A stretch of DNA of 64,000 bases from Selaginella tamariscina (lineage: Eukaryota; Streptophyta; Lycopodiopsida; Selaginellales; Selaginellaceae). A program made the position numbers and the translations under genes. Below, one piece after another: positions 1 through 13,254 of the stretch. Below the pieces are notes generated by a model, which saw nothing but the letters and a program-made list of their open reading frames with translations, was not told the origin of the DNA and did not search any database. Numbering within the stretch: position 1 is the first letter of the stretch; each line of letters opens with the position of its first letter. The stretch is taken from the NCBI GenBank assembly GCA_003024785.1, contig PUQB01000011.1, forward strand, positions 961,001 through 1,025,000, given 5' to 3'.

Positions 1-3000
1 TATGGACATTTCGAGTACACAGTGATGCCTTTCAGACTTACCAATTCCCTAGTCGTGTTCTAACACATGGTAAAACAACATCTTTTGTGACTTCTTGAAC
101 CAGTTTGTGGTGATCTACCTCGATGACATTTTGATTTTCTCCAAGGACCAGACGGACATAACAAGCATGTACGACTAGTTTTACAAAGGCTTCGCGAGCA
201 TGGCCTGTATGCAAAGTTGGAGAAGTTTTTTTCGACAGGGATACTGTGGAGTTCTTGGGCTACATCGTCTCTCCTGTTGGCATTTCCATGGACATGCACA
301 AGGTGAAGACTATCGTGGAGTGGGAGAGGCCCAAGTCTATATGAGACGTACAATGTTTCCTTGGCTTTGCAAACTTCTATATGCATTTCATACATGACTT
401 CTCCAAGCGCGTACTTCCACTCACGGAACTCACCAAGTGCATAGGAGATATCTCTTGGTCCAACAAGGCGAAACATGCATTTAAGGCACTCAAATATGCC
501 TTCACGACAGGTCCAATTTTAGCACATCTTGATTCTTCTCGTCCCTTCTTCGTTGAAGCAGATGCCTCGGATTTTGTGGTAGGTTCTATTCTATCACAAG
601 TTAGAGAAGACAAGTTACTCTATCTTGTAGCCTTTCACTTTCATAAGTTCCTTTCGGTGGAGATCAATTACAAGATTCATGACAAGGAACTCAAGGCCAT
701 TGTGGATTCGTTGAGGAGTGGCGGCATTTCCTAGAAGGTGCTACGCATCTTGTACAAGTTCTTATGAATCACAAGTACTTGGAATTTTTTCAAACGGCTC
801 GAGTTCTCAGTCGGAGATAGGCTAGGTGGGCAAAATTCTTATCACATTTTGATTTTGTCATCGTCTACAGGCCCGATTTTCGGAATGGCAAAGCGGACGC
901 ATTGTCTAGGCGCTCCTACCTTGCACTGACCCCAGGCAATCCTGCATATGACTGTCAAAAGCAAGTGTTGTTAGGTCCTGATCGATTTCGACTTGTGGCA
1001 CTACATGTTCATCAGGCTCCAGCAAATTCAACACTTTTACAGGACATCCGTTCGCAATTGGCTACAGATGACTTGGCAAAGAATGTGTTCTCACACATTA
1101 GTCCTGACATTGCAAGCTCCTCTTCCTCCAGTTCCCATTCAAACTATAAGTTATTCGCCATAAAGGACGGACTCCTGTATCGGGAAGGTCTCTTGTACGT
1201 TCCTGTTGGTGTTTGCAGGACTCGTGTGGTACAGGATTGTCATGATACCCCTGCTATAGGACATTTTGGTGTGGCCAAGACAGTTAAGTTGGTGACTCGC
1301 AACTATTGGTGGCCTGGGTTGTGAGGTTCTGTGGAAAGGTTTATACGGAGTTGTGACACCTACAACAGGTCGAAAATGCCTCATCACGCACCCTCTGGTC
1401 TTCTTTATCCTTTTCTTGTTCCTTCTCCTCCTTGGAGATCCATTTCTATAGATTTCCTCATAGATCTTCCCCTTCTCGTGGATTCGATGCAGTTCTTGTG
1501 GTGGTTGACCGTTTCACCAAATAGGCTCGTTTCCTACTATGCAGCAAGATGGTTACAAGCCAGACAACTGTTGAATTGATGATCCGTGAAATGTTATGAC
1601 ATCATGGTCTTTTTGAAAACATTATTTCTGATCGAGGCCCACAATTCATGTCCAAATTTTGGCGAGAGCTTCTCTGAAGTCTACAAGTCAAAATGGATCT
1701 TTCTTCCGGATATCATCCACAAACTAATGGGCAGTCCAAATGCACGATTCAGACCTTGGAGCAATATCTTCGCTGCTTCATCAGTTACCAACAGGACAAC
1801 TAGTTGGACCTTCTTCCAATGGCGGAGTTTGCTTACAACAACTCCGTTCATGCATCTACAGGCCAAACACCTTTCTTTGTTTTCACAGGCTACCATCCAC
1901 GTTTTGACTTTGCTACTCCTGCTTTTCCTTCTTTTGCTCCTGTAGTTTCCAGCATCTTCGTTAGGTATAGGATGACCTCCGAGTTTATCTTTAGCAGGCA
2001 CATAAATGGTATAAGTATCATGCTGATGCTCATCATCACCGGCACCTGCATATAAGATTGGTGATCTCGTGTGGTTCTTCATTGGCATATTCGCACCAAC
2101 ATGCCTTCTTCTAAGTTGGATTTTCAACGATTGGGCCCTTACAGGATTACGGCTGAGGTCAATCCTGTAGCTTTTCGACTCGAGTTACCATTTACAGTGA
2201 AACTTCATTCTGTATTTTACACCTCCTTATTTGAGCCGTATCATCCTTCTTCTCTTCCTGGTCGTGCTTCTTTTCCTCCCCATCCTGTGGTCATTAACGA
2301 TACATCTGAGTACGAAGTTGCAGCCATCCTTGATTCTCGTCTTCATCACCGCCAACTTCAATACTTGGTGGATTGGAAAGGTCATTTGCCTACTGATCGC
2401 ACTTGGGAACTTGCATCCAACTTACTCCATGCTTCTTTAAGGTTGCTGCCTTCCATCGGCTTATCCTGCTAAACCAGGTCCCAAGACTCGTGAACTCGTC
2501 CTTAGGAGGAGGTGCTGTCACGACCCGATACAAGATGTAGGATTCCGAATACAGGATACAGGATACAAGATATGGAATACAGGATATGCTTATAGGATAC
2601 CTACAAGATATGCCTATAAGATATTTCTATAGGATATACCTACGGGATATTCCTACAGATATGCCTACAGATATACCTAGAGGATAAGGGTCACCATTTT
2701 TAGCTCATGACTAAATTAGGCTCATGACCAAATTAGCTCTTGGAGTTGTAAGCATAAAAGCTTCGACCTAATTGTTGTACAATTAGTTACTATTAACACC
2801 AATCTTTATACAATCAATCTTATCTTGTTCTTGTCTTGCTCTTACTTCATTCTCTCCTTGCTTTCTGTCCTGCTTTTGTCTTGTTCCTAATCCTTGTCCT
2901 GCTCCTGAGGCTCTTGGACCATGGCTTGGTTCCTAATTCCTGTCCTACTCCTAATCCTTGTCTTGCTCATAAGTCAAGCTTCCTTGTTCTTGGATCGTGG

Positions 3001-3007
3001 CGTGACA
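1..3007 (+). mobile_element. Ty3/gypsy chromovirus, 3' part, cut by the window edge
   Basis: The left edge enters an LTR retrotransposon already inside its reverse transcriptase. In order one sees the end of RT (about 1-400), an RNase H region with the family motif VEADASDF near 550-580, an integrase with an HH-type zinc-binding start (GHFGVAKT near 1258-1285) and the YWWPG motif near 1302-1318, an integrase core to about 1960, and a chromodomain near 2305-2450 (YLVDWKGH). A 3' LTR follows at 2516-3007. It is a broken fossil with many interruptions. The chromodomain places it among chromoviruses. Its protein sequence and LTR are close to the copies at 23742-29272 and 36236-42319, so all three belong to one family. 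The 5' half lies outside the window. Confidence 0.9.
2516..3007 (+). repeat. 3' LTR of the left-edge chromovirus
   Basis: It begins TGTCACGACCCGATAC and ends GGCGTGACA, giving the TG...CA ends of an LTR. The first 170 bp are a run of short imperfect repeats built on AGGATATNCCT. The same start and end occur in the LTRs at 23742 and 28448, and in reverse complement at 36236 and 41775. At 492 bp it is shorter than its relatives (545-825 bp), mainly because its internal repeat tracts are shorter. Confidence 0.85.
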
Positions 3008-4328
3008 GTTACAACATCCTTCCATTTGTATGGCATATTTCCCCTTGCTGTTAACAGTAAAACACTAGTATCTTGTCTTGCAAACAAGATTAACAAATGA
3101 GGCTTAATATTTCATGTATTTATACTTGCTAACAATCTTGCACATATATTTGCAAACTTGGTTATAGTTGACAAGATGCACATTCAATGGTTTAAACCTT
3201 CAAATGATGCACACACAAACACAAACAAAGACATAAAAATGTGCCTCTATGTGCAAACACACGATAATGAGAAGACATGCCTATATGTTTTTCGTCATCA
3301 TCCCACACAATTGGGAATTGATAAGGACCACATGATTCCATTTGTTGACTTATCCCTGTGTGGTAACATATTGTGTGATGCTCTAGCTAAGAAAGTCCTA
3401 GCTTTGTGATATACCTCTTACATTGCTTCTATGTAGAGGGAATCTTAACATTTGCCATGTGAACCAAGCAATGATGCTATTAATGTTCTCTTGTTGTCGT
3501 CAAATAAAATCTTTAAAGATTAATCTTTTAATTTCTAGGATGTGTGGTGCCAATCTAAAAGGGTGATCATAATCTAAGAAACACTTCCATATTTCATTAT
3601 CCATTTTGTCTAGTGCGAGTGAGTGTATTGATCCTCTTATTCAATGAATGTACTAGTTTTGCATCTACATCACCATGATTATATATTTATTTGAACTATC
3701 GTCCCAATTGAATTCCTCATTGATGACCTAAACTGCCTTCATCTTTCTCTTTGATCAATACTAACACACATATAGAATCTTGCATCTATGTTACACCATT
3801 GCAAATCTTACAATAACAACAAATGTGAATTGTGGGCATGCCACTTAGATTATATGCCAAGGCCAATTTAAGGTTGCTCTATTTTACCTTTAAATATTTT
3901 TTAATAAAAATTGTAAGTTAAATACATACATTAGTAATGGCGTTTAAGAAAGACATAAAAAAGACACAAAAGAGCAAGTTTGAGTGTTAAGGCTCTTACA
4001 TAATTGTTAAAAACAAACAAGTATATATTGGTTCACAATTCAAATCTTTTCAAACTATCAAAACCAATGCATGCATGTATGCTAAGTGTCACTTACTTAA
4101 AAACTATACTACAATTTAGGGTTGAATTATGAAGCAAGAGAAATCAGTACAGTTACATGGAAAAGGAGGAAGGAGCAATCATCTTGTTCTAGAAAGAAGC
4201 CATCTCCTCCTCCACATAGGCACACACAACAATCAAATGTATGAAGAATGAGCTCACATATGCTTACGATCCTATAAATAATATATTCTTCAAACAACTA
4301 TCATGAGGAGAGGGCCACAATGTTGCAA
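3008..4328. other. Non-coding stretch with no recognised gene
   Basis: This is moderately AT-rich sequence between two retroelement remnants. One open frame of 83 codons (3158-3409, plus) has no recognisable motif. I see no LTR, tRNA or splice pattern here. Confidence 0.5.
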
Positions 4329-4624
4329 TTCGAAAGGAGGACTTGATCACAACACTCACCCAATTGGGATACGCAACACGTGAAGACAAGTACTATAAGG
4401 TCATCCCACAACACAAACGATTGCTACAAGCTGACCGAACTCATGAGCAACACACTACCTTAGGCAGTTGCATTAACATTCGAATGAAAGTTGGAGGTAG
4501 TCAGGGACAACCAAAGGGATCAAGGACACAGGACTGACAAGAATGACCAGTCCCGCATAAGGTTGCTGTTGGGAGAGTGCAACCTAAGGTCACGCTTCCA
4601 AAAATGAGAGCCATATCAGCCAAG
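4329..4624 (+). mobile_element. Gag remnant of the Tat/Athila-like family, left of the LTR array
   Basis: A short stretch here parallels the zinc-knuckle-like end of gag found at 7440-7560 and 16118-16230 (pattern TLxQLGYxxRxDxYYKV followed by a HGSHNTDDC-like segment). It runs directly up to the LTR at 4625. It is a broken leftover of the same family as the following array. Confidence 0.6.
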
Positions 4625-5311
4625 TGGTTGACGGTGGTTAGACCCCGTCAAACGGCCAGCTGGCACGGACACCAGCCAGCGCGGACGAGCAATGGGACAA
4701 AGCGCCGAATAAGGGAGGTACCTCAGGTACAAACTGATAGCGACCGATGTCAGGCGGCGTATCCAAGCGTAGATCTGATCGTCCGGACTAACTACCCAGG
4801 TATGTAGGACAACACGCGTGAGGAGGCTCATAAATGTGACAAGTAGGACTTTGTCACCAGGCGGCAGACTAGTAGGAAGGCACCACCTGTACCTAGGGTC
4901 TAGCGTTTGGTAACCCACTATATAAGCAGGAAGGCGGGTAGTGGGTCGGGGTCCTTTTAGGAGTCAAGTCTGCGTCTTATATTTTGCTCCTCTGTTGGGG
5001 TTAGTTTGTACTCGGACATGCAATATAATATATCCATATTCCTTTTATTCACCTTACAGGTGGGTGTTCCCCCTCGTCCTACTTCAAGGCTCAGTAACAG
5101 TCTCTGCCAAACCACCATAGTAGAACTCCCCCTACCCCTTACACGGACCCTTGCGCGTCTAGGTAGAGGCCATTAACACCTTCCACCACTTTCGAGGTAA
5201 GGCCAACTTGCCAATTCGGACCCCGGAGTTGGACGCTCTCCACAGCGTCCTGGCAACCACTGTAACTTCCTGAGAAGCACCACATCTGGCCTACGAAGTC
5301 CCCAATGACCA
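4625..5311 (+). repeat. LTR 1 of the Tat/Athila-like array
   Basis: It begins TGGTTGACGGTGG and ends AATGACCA, which are TG...CA ends. A promoter-like TATATAAG lies near 4919-4926 in a conserved block followed by GGGTAGTGGGTCGGGG. The same roughly 685-bp unit recurs at 12094, 13255, 20153 and 21018, and partially at 10912. A leader with the conserved ACGGATGGAGTTCACTGTAG follows, as expected for a 5' LTR. Confidence 0.85.
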
Positions 5312-8300
5312 TTTGTGACGACCATGGAGGGATAGATAGTACACACGGATGGAGTTCACTGTAGCAAGTAGAGTTGCAGCCTGAAGGAGAGCCAGGATTA
5401 ACTCATTCGAACAAATAAAGATTAACGAGCAATAACTGGCCAGGAGGATGCGACGGGCCGGCCGAGGGAGGTTGATGGAAGGCAGTGAGGCACCTCAGTT
5501 ACCGCAATCAGCCCTACCTCACCTACCCGAGGGAACGATAGAAATGCCACATCGCCAAATCTCTGAGCAATGGTAGACCGGCACACCAACGGCAGAGGTA
5601 GTCACATGCCGCCAACGACAAAGAAGGATATGAAGGAACCGCAGCACGTCTGGACATTAGTCTAGGCACAGCAGCATGCGGGTATGAACAGCACCTGGAC
5701 GGGCAACTTCGCCCGAATAACCTACGATGCGAATTTGATGGATGGCAAGATGATGAAAGCCCTCCACCTCTTGACGTAGGCAAAAGTGATGGGCATGATG
5801 AGCCCCACACCAAAGAGCAAAACTCGTGTTCGACGAATACTCCGAAGGAGGAAACCTCGCACATGACAACCCCAGAAAGGGCAGGCCTGCGACGAGGTAG
5901 GAATCTCAAGGGGAGAAGGGAACACGAATAGTGAGGGGACATGAGTTGGAAGCCTAGCATGGCTAGCGCCACGACGGATGTAAGGTAAGAAACCCAGGGT
6001 CGTCGTCACCCACCGAGGGCCGTGGCTGCCCGGAAAGAGGGGAGGAAGAGCCTCATTCGGAAGGCCCCCGTAGGGAGGGGCATCGATTGCCAACAAGGCA
6101 ACCTCTCACCAGGAGTTCAGCCGATCGGACGATGCAGTAGGCCAGGTGGTTACAGGATGAGAACCCAAGGCTTCGGAAGGCCGGGGTACACATGGGTCGA
6201 CCACCTGCGCGAAGGCAACTGGACATCGACGAGCTGACGACTGGAGGAGGCACCAGAAAGAGGGGCCGCATAGTGGCCACTCTGGAGAAGGGATGAGAGG
6301 AATTCATCCAAGGGTAGGAGAGATTTGCCCGAGCGACTAGTATCGCACTGGACCTACAAGGGAAATCCACCAAGGCACACGGCAGAGCCGCAAACATCAC
6401 CAAACAAGGGGATACCGTCTTGGGGGAGGAGGAATCACCCCATCGATCACGACCGTCTAGACGTCGCAGGGAGATTCCGCGCACGGTCCTACAAAACCAC
6501 TCGCTAGAGGGAATACTGTCTAGCCAAGGTAAGCCGCACCACCAGCCGTCAGGTTGGTCCCGCGGAGGGGGCCCCGAGGGACAGTCAGGAGGAGCCCGTC
6601 CTTGTCACCACCCTCAACGGGAAAGCAGGGCCATGAGAAAGGAGAAAGGTACCCGCAAATACCTAGACGGGACTACACCACGTCCGAAGCGAAGGGTCAG
6701 ATCGGAACTTCCCAGGCACAACGGGATGCCATGGGAACTGACTCGGTTACCTTACTAGCCCGCATGCTCAATCGGATACAGGAGAGCACTGTAACAGTGC
6801 CCTTACTCGCGTTCTGTGGAGCGAAGAGGGAAGACGCAGACCAACACGTACACAAGTTCGAATAAGTGTGCAAACCTCGAAGTGTAATCGACAATCACAA
6901 GAAGCTGAGTGCCTTTGCATGCACTTTGAACAAGAAGGCACATGCCTGGTGGATGCGATTCCACGAGGCAAACGAAGGAGCTCGCTGGGAAACCGCACGA
7001 AGGGCGTTTTTGGATATCTTCCGGGAGGAAAAGAGTAAGAGGAGGTGATCCACAAGCTAATGAGCTTGAAACAGAAAGCAGGAGAATCGGTTGACAAATA
7101 CACGGTCCGCATGCTGGGGTATATCACCGGCTAAGAGACGCCCAAGTTGAGCTGACCAAGAAAATGTGGTACTGAAAGGGACTGCAGCCGGAGATCCGTA
7201 AGTGGATTGCCTTAGATGACGACCGGATGTTCGACAAGTTACTCCAGTACGCCAAGAAGGCTAAGAAGCGGGAAGCTGAAAGACGCCAAGAAAGGAAGGC
7301 ACAGAACAAATCGGGGCCAACGACACCACCACAGACGAGAAAGACCTCTTGGACGTTCCCAATCCGACCTGGAAGGAGGGGCCAAGGAGCATGAGCAATC
7401 CCAACGAAGGGAAACCTACAGAGCGGTCGCAAGGCAGGAGGACCTAGCGACGACTCTTGCTCAGTTAGGATACACAGCGCGTAGGGATAGATATTACAAA
7501 GTATGTAATGTCCATGGATCCCACAACACAGATGATTGTTACCAGCTAACCAAGCTCCTAAGCAGCACGCCACCCAGACCGGCGCCTGGGTCGTCGAGCG
7601 ACAAGAGGCAGATCACTGGGGACCAATGGTATGGGGGCCGTGGTGGTGGCCAACCCCCCGTAGATCGCGTCAGGAGACCGCAACTAGAGGTCGTGCTCCT
7701 AGGAGCGACAACAAAACCGACTGAGGTACGACGACAGAAACAGATGGTTGGAACGCCAGGAGTTGATATGCACGCTGTGCAGTGAACACCATCCACTATA
7801 TCGATGCCCTTGGATTGCGATGCTCAAACCCATGCTGGAAGCACATGTACCAAAAGCCACAGGGTGGCCGAGGACAGCCCCGGCCACAGCAACACTAGGT
7901 CCCACACCATAGGCCCACCATGTAGAGACGTCACCCCTGAGCTACAATGTGAGGCAATCACGAGGTACAAGCCCAACAGATGAGACGACTAGTTGACTTG
8001 GAGGAGGAAGACAACGGGGAGTCCATGAGGAGGAAGTGGCAGCCGAACTTGGGAAACAGGTCAGTGGGAGCAAAGACACACTGAAGTGGAAGCGGCTGCA
8101 GAACAGGTGAAACTGGCACAGGGCGCAAAGGCCAGGGGCATGACAGGGATGCACGAGGCCCTCGCTGGGAAGATGCGAGAAACCCAGGTGTGTCGGTAAC
8201 CTTAGGAGAACTACTACGGTTATCCCTAGGGCTGTATGAAGTCCTCACCAGAGAACTGCACGGGCCCACAGTTGGCCCCAAGGGTCGCAACAACAACGGT

Positions 8301-11300
8301 AGACTTTGTGGACAATGTACCAGCCATACCCATCCAAGTGGCAGGCCGCATAGTCCACAACATGATCATAGATGGGGGATCAGCGTAAATATCATGTCCA
8401 TAGAACTCCATCAACAACTGGGGATGCCACCCCCAGAGCCCTCACCCTTCCTCATACGCATGGGAACCAAGCCAAGGTGGTCCCTAAGGGCATCATGAGG
8501 GAGGTAAGCATCAGGATCCAGAGCATTAAGTTCCTGATAAACGTGGTGTCCTCGACATGCACACAAAAGGAGGGTTCGACTTACTCCTGGGCCGGTCGTG
8601 GCTCCAGGGCGCAAGGGTACAACACGATTGGGAGAAGCAAGGATTCGGTTTCCGTCAAGGAGGGGGTCATATCCGTTACTGCGAAACAAGTCCCAGCGCC
8701 ACCATCGGAATCCCGACCCTAGGAATATCATCTCCCAGACTGGGGAGAGGGGCTGGATGATGAGGAAGAAGCGGCCATCCTAGCATGTTTGCTAGAGCTA
8801 TTCATCATAGTAGAGGTGGATCCTCGACAGGAAGTACGGGAGTCGGCCGCTACATACCTAATGACTCGGCTAGAAACTAGAGTAAACACTCAGAAGCTCA
8901 AATTTCGAGGTGGCCTATTATGTGGAAAGAAATGCGAAGTGTAGCCCCATCGGCCTAGGAAGAGTACCGTAGCAAGCCGATGTATGGGTGGAACATAACT
9001 CCCGAAGCAGCGGTCAAGCAGGTCAACATAGGCACCCACGAAGACCCCCGACTAGTAAATGTTAATGCTCACATCGGAGCAAAGCTAGGAGAGCAGATTA
9101 CCGACTATCTCCGTAGATATAGGGAGGTATTCGCCTAGACCTATCACGGCCTAAGGGGAGTACCGCCGGAGTTGTGCCAGCATCGAATTAAACTAAAACC
9201 CGACATTTGACCTAGTGGCAACAACGCTACCGCATCAACCTAAACTACGCCCGAAAAGTCAAACAAGAGATTGACAAGTGGCTTCATCTACCCCATCGAG
9301 AATCCGGAATGGCTGTCACCAATTGTGATCATACCAAAGAAGGACGGTTAGCTAAGGATTTGCATAGATTACCAATGGCTGAATGCTGCCACGGAGAAGG
9401 ACCTGTTCCCTATCCCATTCACAGAGGCCATCCTAGAAGACGTAGCGGGCCACGAGATGTACTCGTTCATGGACGGCTTTAATGGATACAACCAGGTGAT
9501 GATCGCAATGGAAGACCAAGTCAAAACTACATTCATCATGGACTGGGGTGCTTACGCCTTCAAAGTTATGCCGTTCGGACTCTGCAATGCTCCAACCATG
9601 TTTCAGATTTTGTCTGGGCATTCCTGGACGACTTCACAGCTTATGGACCAGTGGAAGACCATGTGACACGCTTGGAATGGGTATTCGGTGCTGCAGGAAT
9701 ATGGGATATCTCTTAACCCCTCAAAGTGCGTATTTGGCATGACCGCGGGAAAGTTGCTAGGGCACATCATTTCCAAGGAAGGCATCATGGTGGACCCAGG
9801 TTCAATACGAGCACTGGCCAAAATGCCTCCTCCACAGAACGCCACGAAACTCTGAAGATTCTTGGGGAAAGCAGGGTTCTACCACAAGTTTATCTGGAAG
9901 TATGCTGATAGGGCCCAACCAATGACCGAATTACTAACCAAGGAATCGTATGAATGGACCACCCACCGACAGGCGGCCTTCGAAGACATAAAGCACCAGT
10001 TGGTGGAAGCGCCCATCCTCATCCCACCGGATTGGAACCGATAGTTCCACCTGGAAACGGATGGCTCAAGCATAGTGGCGGGTGCAGTCCTGTCCTAGGA
10101 GGACGACGAGAGGATGCTCCAACCCATAGCATATGGAAGTTGACTCATGACGCTGATCGAACACAACTACTCGGCGACCGACAAAGAATGCCTAGCAGTC
10201 ATCTACGGGGTATCCAAGTTTCGCCATTACTTTTCTGGGTAACCACTTCATACTGATTATAGATCACCATGCTCTGTTGTACCTTGTGAACAAACCACTG
10301 CTCACCAAGAGGCCGGCTCGATGGATACTCTTGCAGGAGTTCGAGTTTACCATAGTTCATAAGGCAGGTAAACTGCACATATCACCAGATCTCCACTCCT
10401 GAATAACGAGTGGCGAACCAGCAGAAGCCACCGATTTGCTCGACATACCAGATGTGACCTTTTCGAGACAACTGTAGACCAAGGCACATTACCATGAACA
10501 ACTGAATCAAGGACCAGCCCAGACGTCCCAAAGTGGCAACAACTGATACGGCACTACCTCACCAGCGGGTTAAACAGCCTCTCCAGCACATCGGTAATAC
10601 ATAGATAAAGCTTGGCCTGAAGGTGCTTACCGTTCCAGCTGATCGGGGATCAGCTATACAAGCGAGGGAGGGATGACATACTCTAGAGATGTCCACTGAC
10701 CTGGGAAATTTTGACATTGTTGAGGCAGCTCACACGAGACCGGGGATAGGACACTTCGGGGAGACAAAATAGCCAGGAAGATCCTACAAACCGAACTCTG
10801 GTGGCCAACAATCTTTTGGGATGCCACCAAGGTAGCAAAAAGCTGTACCGATTGTCAACGAATAGGCAAGGCCACGGCAGGCCAAGGCATGGAGTACCAC
10901 CCCTCGATAGGTGGTTGACGGTGGTTTGACACCGTCACTCGGCCAGCTAGCGGGGATGCCAACAAGCGCGGATGAGCGACGGGACGAAGCGCCGGATAAA
11001 AGAGGTACCTCAGGTACGAATTGATAGCGACCGATGTTAGGAGTTTGAGTTTACCGTTCCAGTTGATTGGGGATCAGCTCTACAAGCAAGGAAGGGATGA
11101 CATACTCTAGAGATGCCCACTGACCTGGGAAATTTCCGACATTGTCGAGGCAGCTCACACAAGACCGGGGGCAGGACACTTCGGGGGAGACAAAACAGCC
11201 AGGAAGATCCTACAAACCGAACTCTGGTGGCCAACAATCTTTTGGGATGCCACCAAGGTAGCAAAAAGCTATACCGATTGTCAACGAATAGGCAAACCCA

Positions 11301-12093
11301 CGGCAGGTCAAGGCATGGAGTACCACCCCTCGGCAGGAATGGCAGCATTTGAGAAGTGGGGCCTAGACTTCGTAGGACCTATCAACTCGAGGGCCCACAC
11401 GACACACTCCAGGTACATCGTAGTGGCAACGGACTACGCCACAAAATGGGTAGAAGCGAAGGCACTCAAGGAGGCAACGGCAAGACAGATAGCCAGGCTC
11501 ATCTATACAAACATTTGACACGGTTTGGATGCCCATTGGAGTTGGTGTCAGACCAGGGGAGCCACTTCATCAATGAGACGGTCCGAGAATTGGTTAATCC
11601 ATTTGTCACCAAGCATTGCACGTCAACAGCCTACTATCCACAGGGGAATGGACAGGCCGAGTCCACAAACAAGGTGCTGGTCACCATCTTGAAGAAGCTC
11701 TCCATAAGGAACCCAGGCGTCGGGAAGAAATGCTACCATCGGTGTTATGGGCGTATCGGATAACGTTCAAAATCGCAACAGGAACAACACCCTTCCAGCT
11801 AGCCTACGGTTGGAGGCCATCAAGCCATGGGAGTTCACCATACCTAGCTTACAGGACGAGCTTGGACCATAGGATCATGTACAAACCATCGGCTGCGTGG
11901 AAAAGACTGGAACAACTGGACAACTAGATGAAGTACGATTTCTAGCACAGTTGACGAGAGAAAATCGACAACAGCAGACCAAACAAGCCAGAGATAGGAA
12001 AAAGAAACTTCGAAAATATAAACCAGGACAATGGGTATGGTGGTTCAAGAAACCACAGGCACTCCAATTCTGGCCAGGATGGAAAGGACCATC
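5312..12093 (+). mobile_element. Internal region, unit 1 of the Tat/Athila-like Ty3/gypsy array
   Basis: Between two LTRs lies a full-order but heavily broken gag-pol region. A long leader and gag region runs to about 7600; it includes a gag core with KKLSAFAC and KAHAWWMR near 6900-6960, and a zinc-knuckle-like CNVHGSHNTDDC near 7507-7540. Aspartic-protease-like sequence lies at about 8290-8610. Reverse transcriptase lies at about 9160-9900 with FMDGFNGYNQVMI and MPFGLCNAPTMFQ, which resemble the Tat/Athila type. RNase H spans about 9950-10400, and integrase about 10700-11800 with a typical YYPQGNGQAES segment near 11631. No chromodomain is seen. It is a fossil with many breaks. Confidence 0.8.
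10630..11335 (+). repeat. Duplicated integrase-start segment around a partial LTR
   Basis: The roughly 280-bp segment at about 10630-10911 recurs at about 11053-11335 with only a few differences. Both copies contain AGGGATGACATACTCTAGAG and end at GGAGTACCACCCCTCG. Between them, at 10912-11038, is the first 127 bp of the family LTR (it starts TGGTTGACGGTGG). This looks like a local rearrangement or template-switch product inside the element rather than an independent insertion. Confidence 0.75.
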
Positions 12094-12780
12094 TGGTTGA
12101 CGGTGGCCCGACATGTCACACGGCCAGCCGGCGGACGTCCACCGGCACGGACGAGCGACGGGACAAAGCGTCGGATAAGGGAGGTACTTCAGGTATGGAC
12201 TGATGGTGACCAATGTCAGGCGGCGGCGTAACTAGGCGTAGATCCAATTGTTCAGATCAACTACTCAGGATACGAAGGACAAACAACGTGCGGAGGCGCA
12301 TAAATGTGGCAGGTAGGACTCTGTCACTAGGAGGTAGACCAGTGGGAAGGCACCACCTATACCTAGGGTCTAACGGTAGGTAACCCACTATATAAGTCGG
12401 ACGGCGGGTAGTGGGTCGGGGTCTTTTTGGGAGTCAGGTCTACATCTTATATCTTGCTCCACTGTCGGAGATAGTTTGTACTCAGAAAGGCAATATATAT
12501 ATATATATATTCATTTTCCTTATATTCACCTTACAAGTGGACGTTCCCTGCTTGCCCGACTCCTGGGCCCCGCAACACTCTCTGCCCAGTCATCTCAGTG
12601 GAACTTCCCCTTACCTGTACACGGGCCCTCGTGGCGTTAGGGTAGAGGCCATCCAATACCTTCCATTACTCATAAGGTAAGGCCCGGCTTGTCGCCGAAC
12701 CCTCGGGTTGGATGCTCTCAACAGCGTCTTGGCGACCACTGCTTCCTAAGAAGCACCACATCTGGCCTGCGGCCCTGACA
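12094..12780 (+). repeat. LTR 2 of the Tat/Athila-like array
   Basis: It starts TGGTTGACGGTGG directly after the end of unit 1 and shares the whole LTR 1 layout: a TATATAAG block near 12390, a TATATATATATATAT tract near 12495, and the CACCACATCTGGCC terminal block. It acts as 3' LTR of unit 1 and is also followed by a leader, so it is shared with the next segment. The right end is set by comparison and is uncertain by about 10 bp. Confidence 0.8.
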
Positions 12781-13254
12781 ACGCGACCACGGAGGGATAA
12801 ATAGTACACACAGATGGAGTTCACTATAGCAAGTAGAGTGGCAGCCCGACAAAGAGCCGGGATTAACTCATTCAAACAAATAGAGATTGACGAGCAATAG
12901 CTGGTCAAGAGAATACGACGGGCTGGCGAGGGAGATTAATGGAAGGCGGTGAGGCACCTCGGTTGCTGCAATTGGCCCCTGCCTCACATACTCGAGGGAA
13001 TGACGATAATGCCGCATGGTCGAATCTCCGAGCAACAGTAAACTCGCACACCAGCTGCAGAGGTGGTCGCACGTCGCTGACGATGAAGAAGGATATGAAA
13101 GAACCACAGCACGTCTGAACGACAATCCAGCATGGCAGCATGCGGGTATGAACAGCACCCAAACGGGCGACTTCGCCTGACAGTAACCTACGATGCAGAG
13201 TGGGATGGATGGCAAGACGACGAAAGCCCTCTGCCTCTTGACGTAGGTGAAAGT
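12781..13254 (+). mobile_element. Leader and start-of-gag segment between LTR 2 and LTR 3
   Basis: This 470-bp stretch matches the leader that follows LTR 1 (from about 5325) and LTR 3 (from about 13950): CACACAGATGGAGTTCACTA, then GATTAACTCATTC, then GACGTAGGTGAAAG at its end. The next LTR begins immediately after that point, so only the start of a unit is present here. Confidence 0.75.

Noticed and set aside
3158-3409. 83-codon frame as a host gene
   Set aside because: There is no recognisable motif, no splice context and no similarity to anything else in the window. I left it as non-coding.
5523-7905. Many minus-strand open frames of 60-150 codons
   Set aside because: They are antisense shadows of the GC-rich gag region; the same shadows appear opposite gag at 14065-16864.
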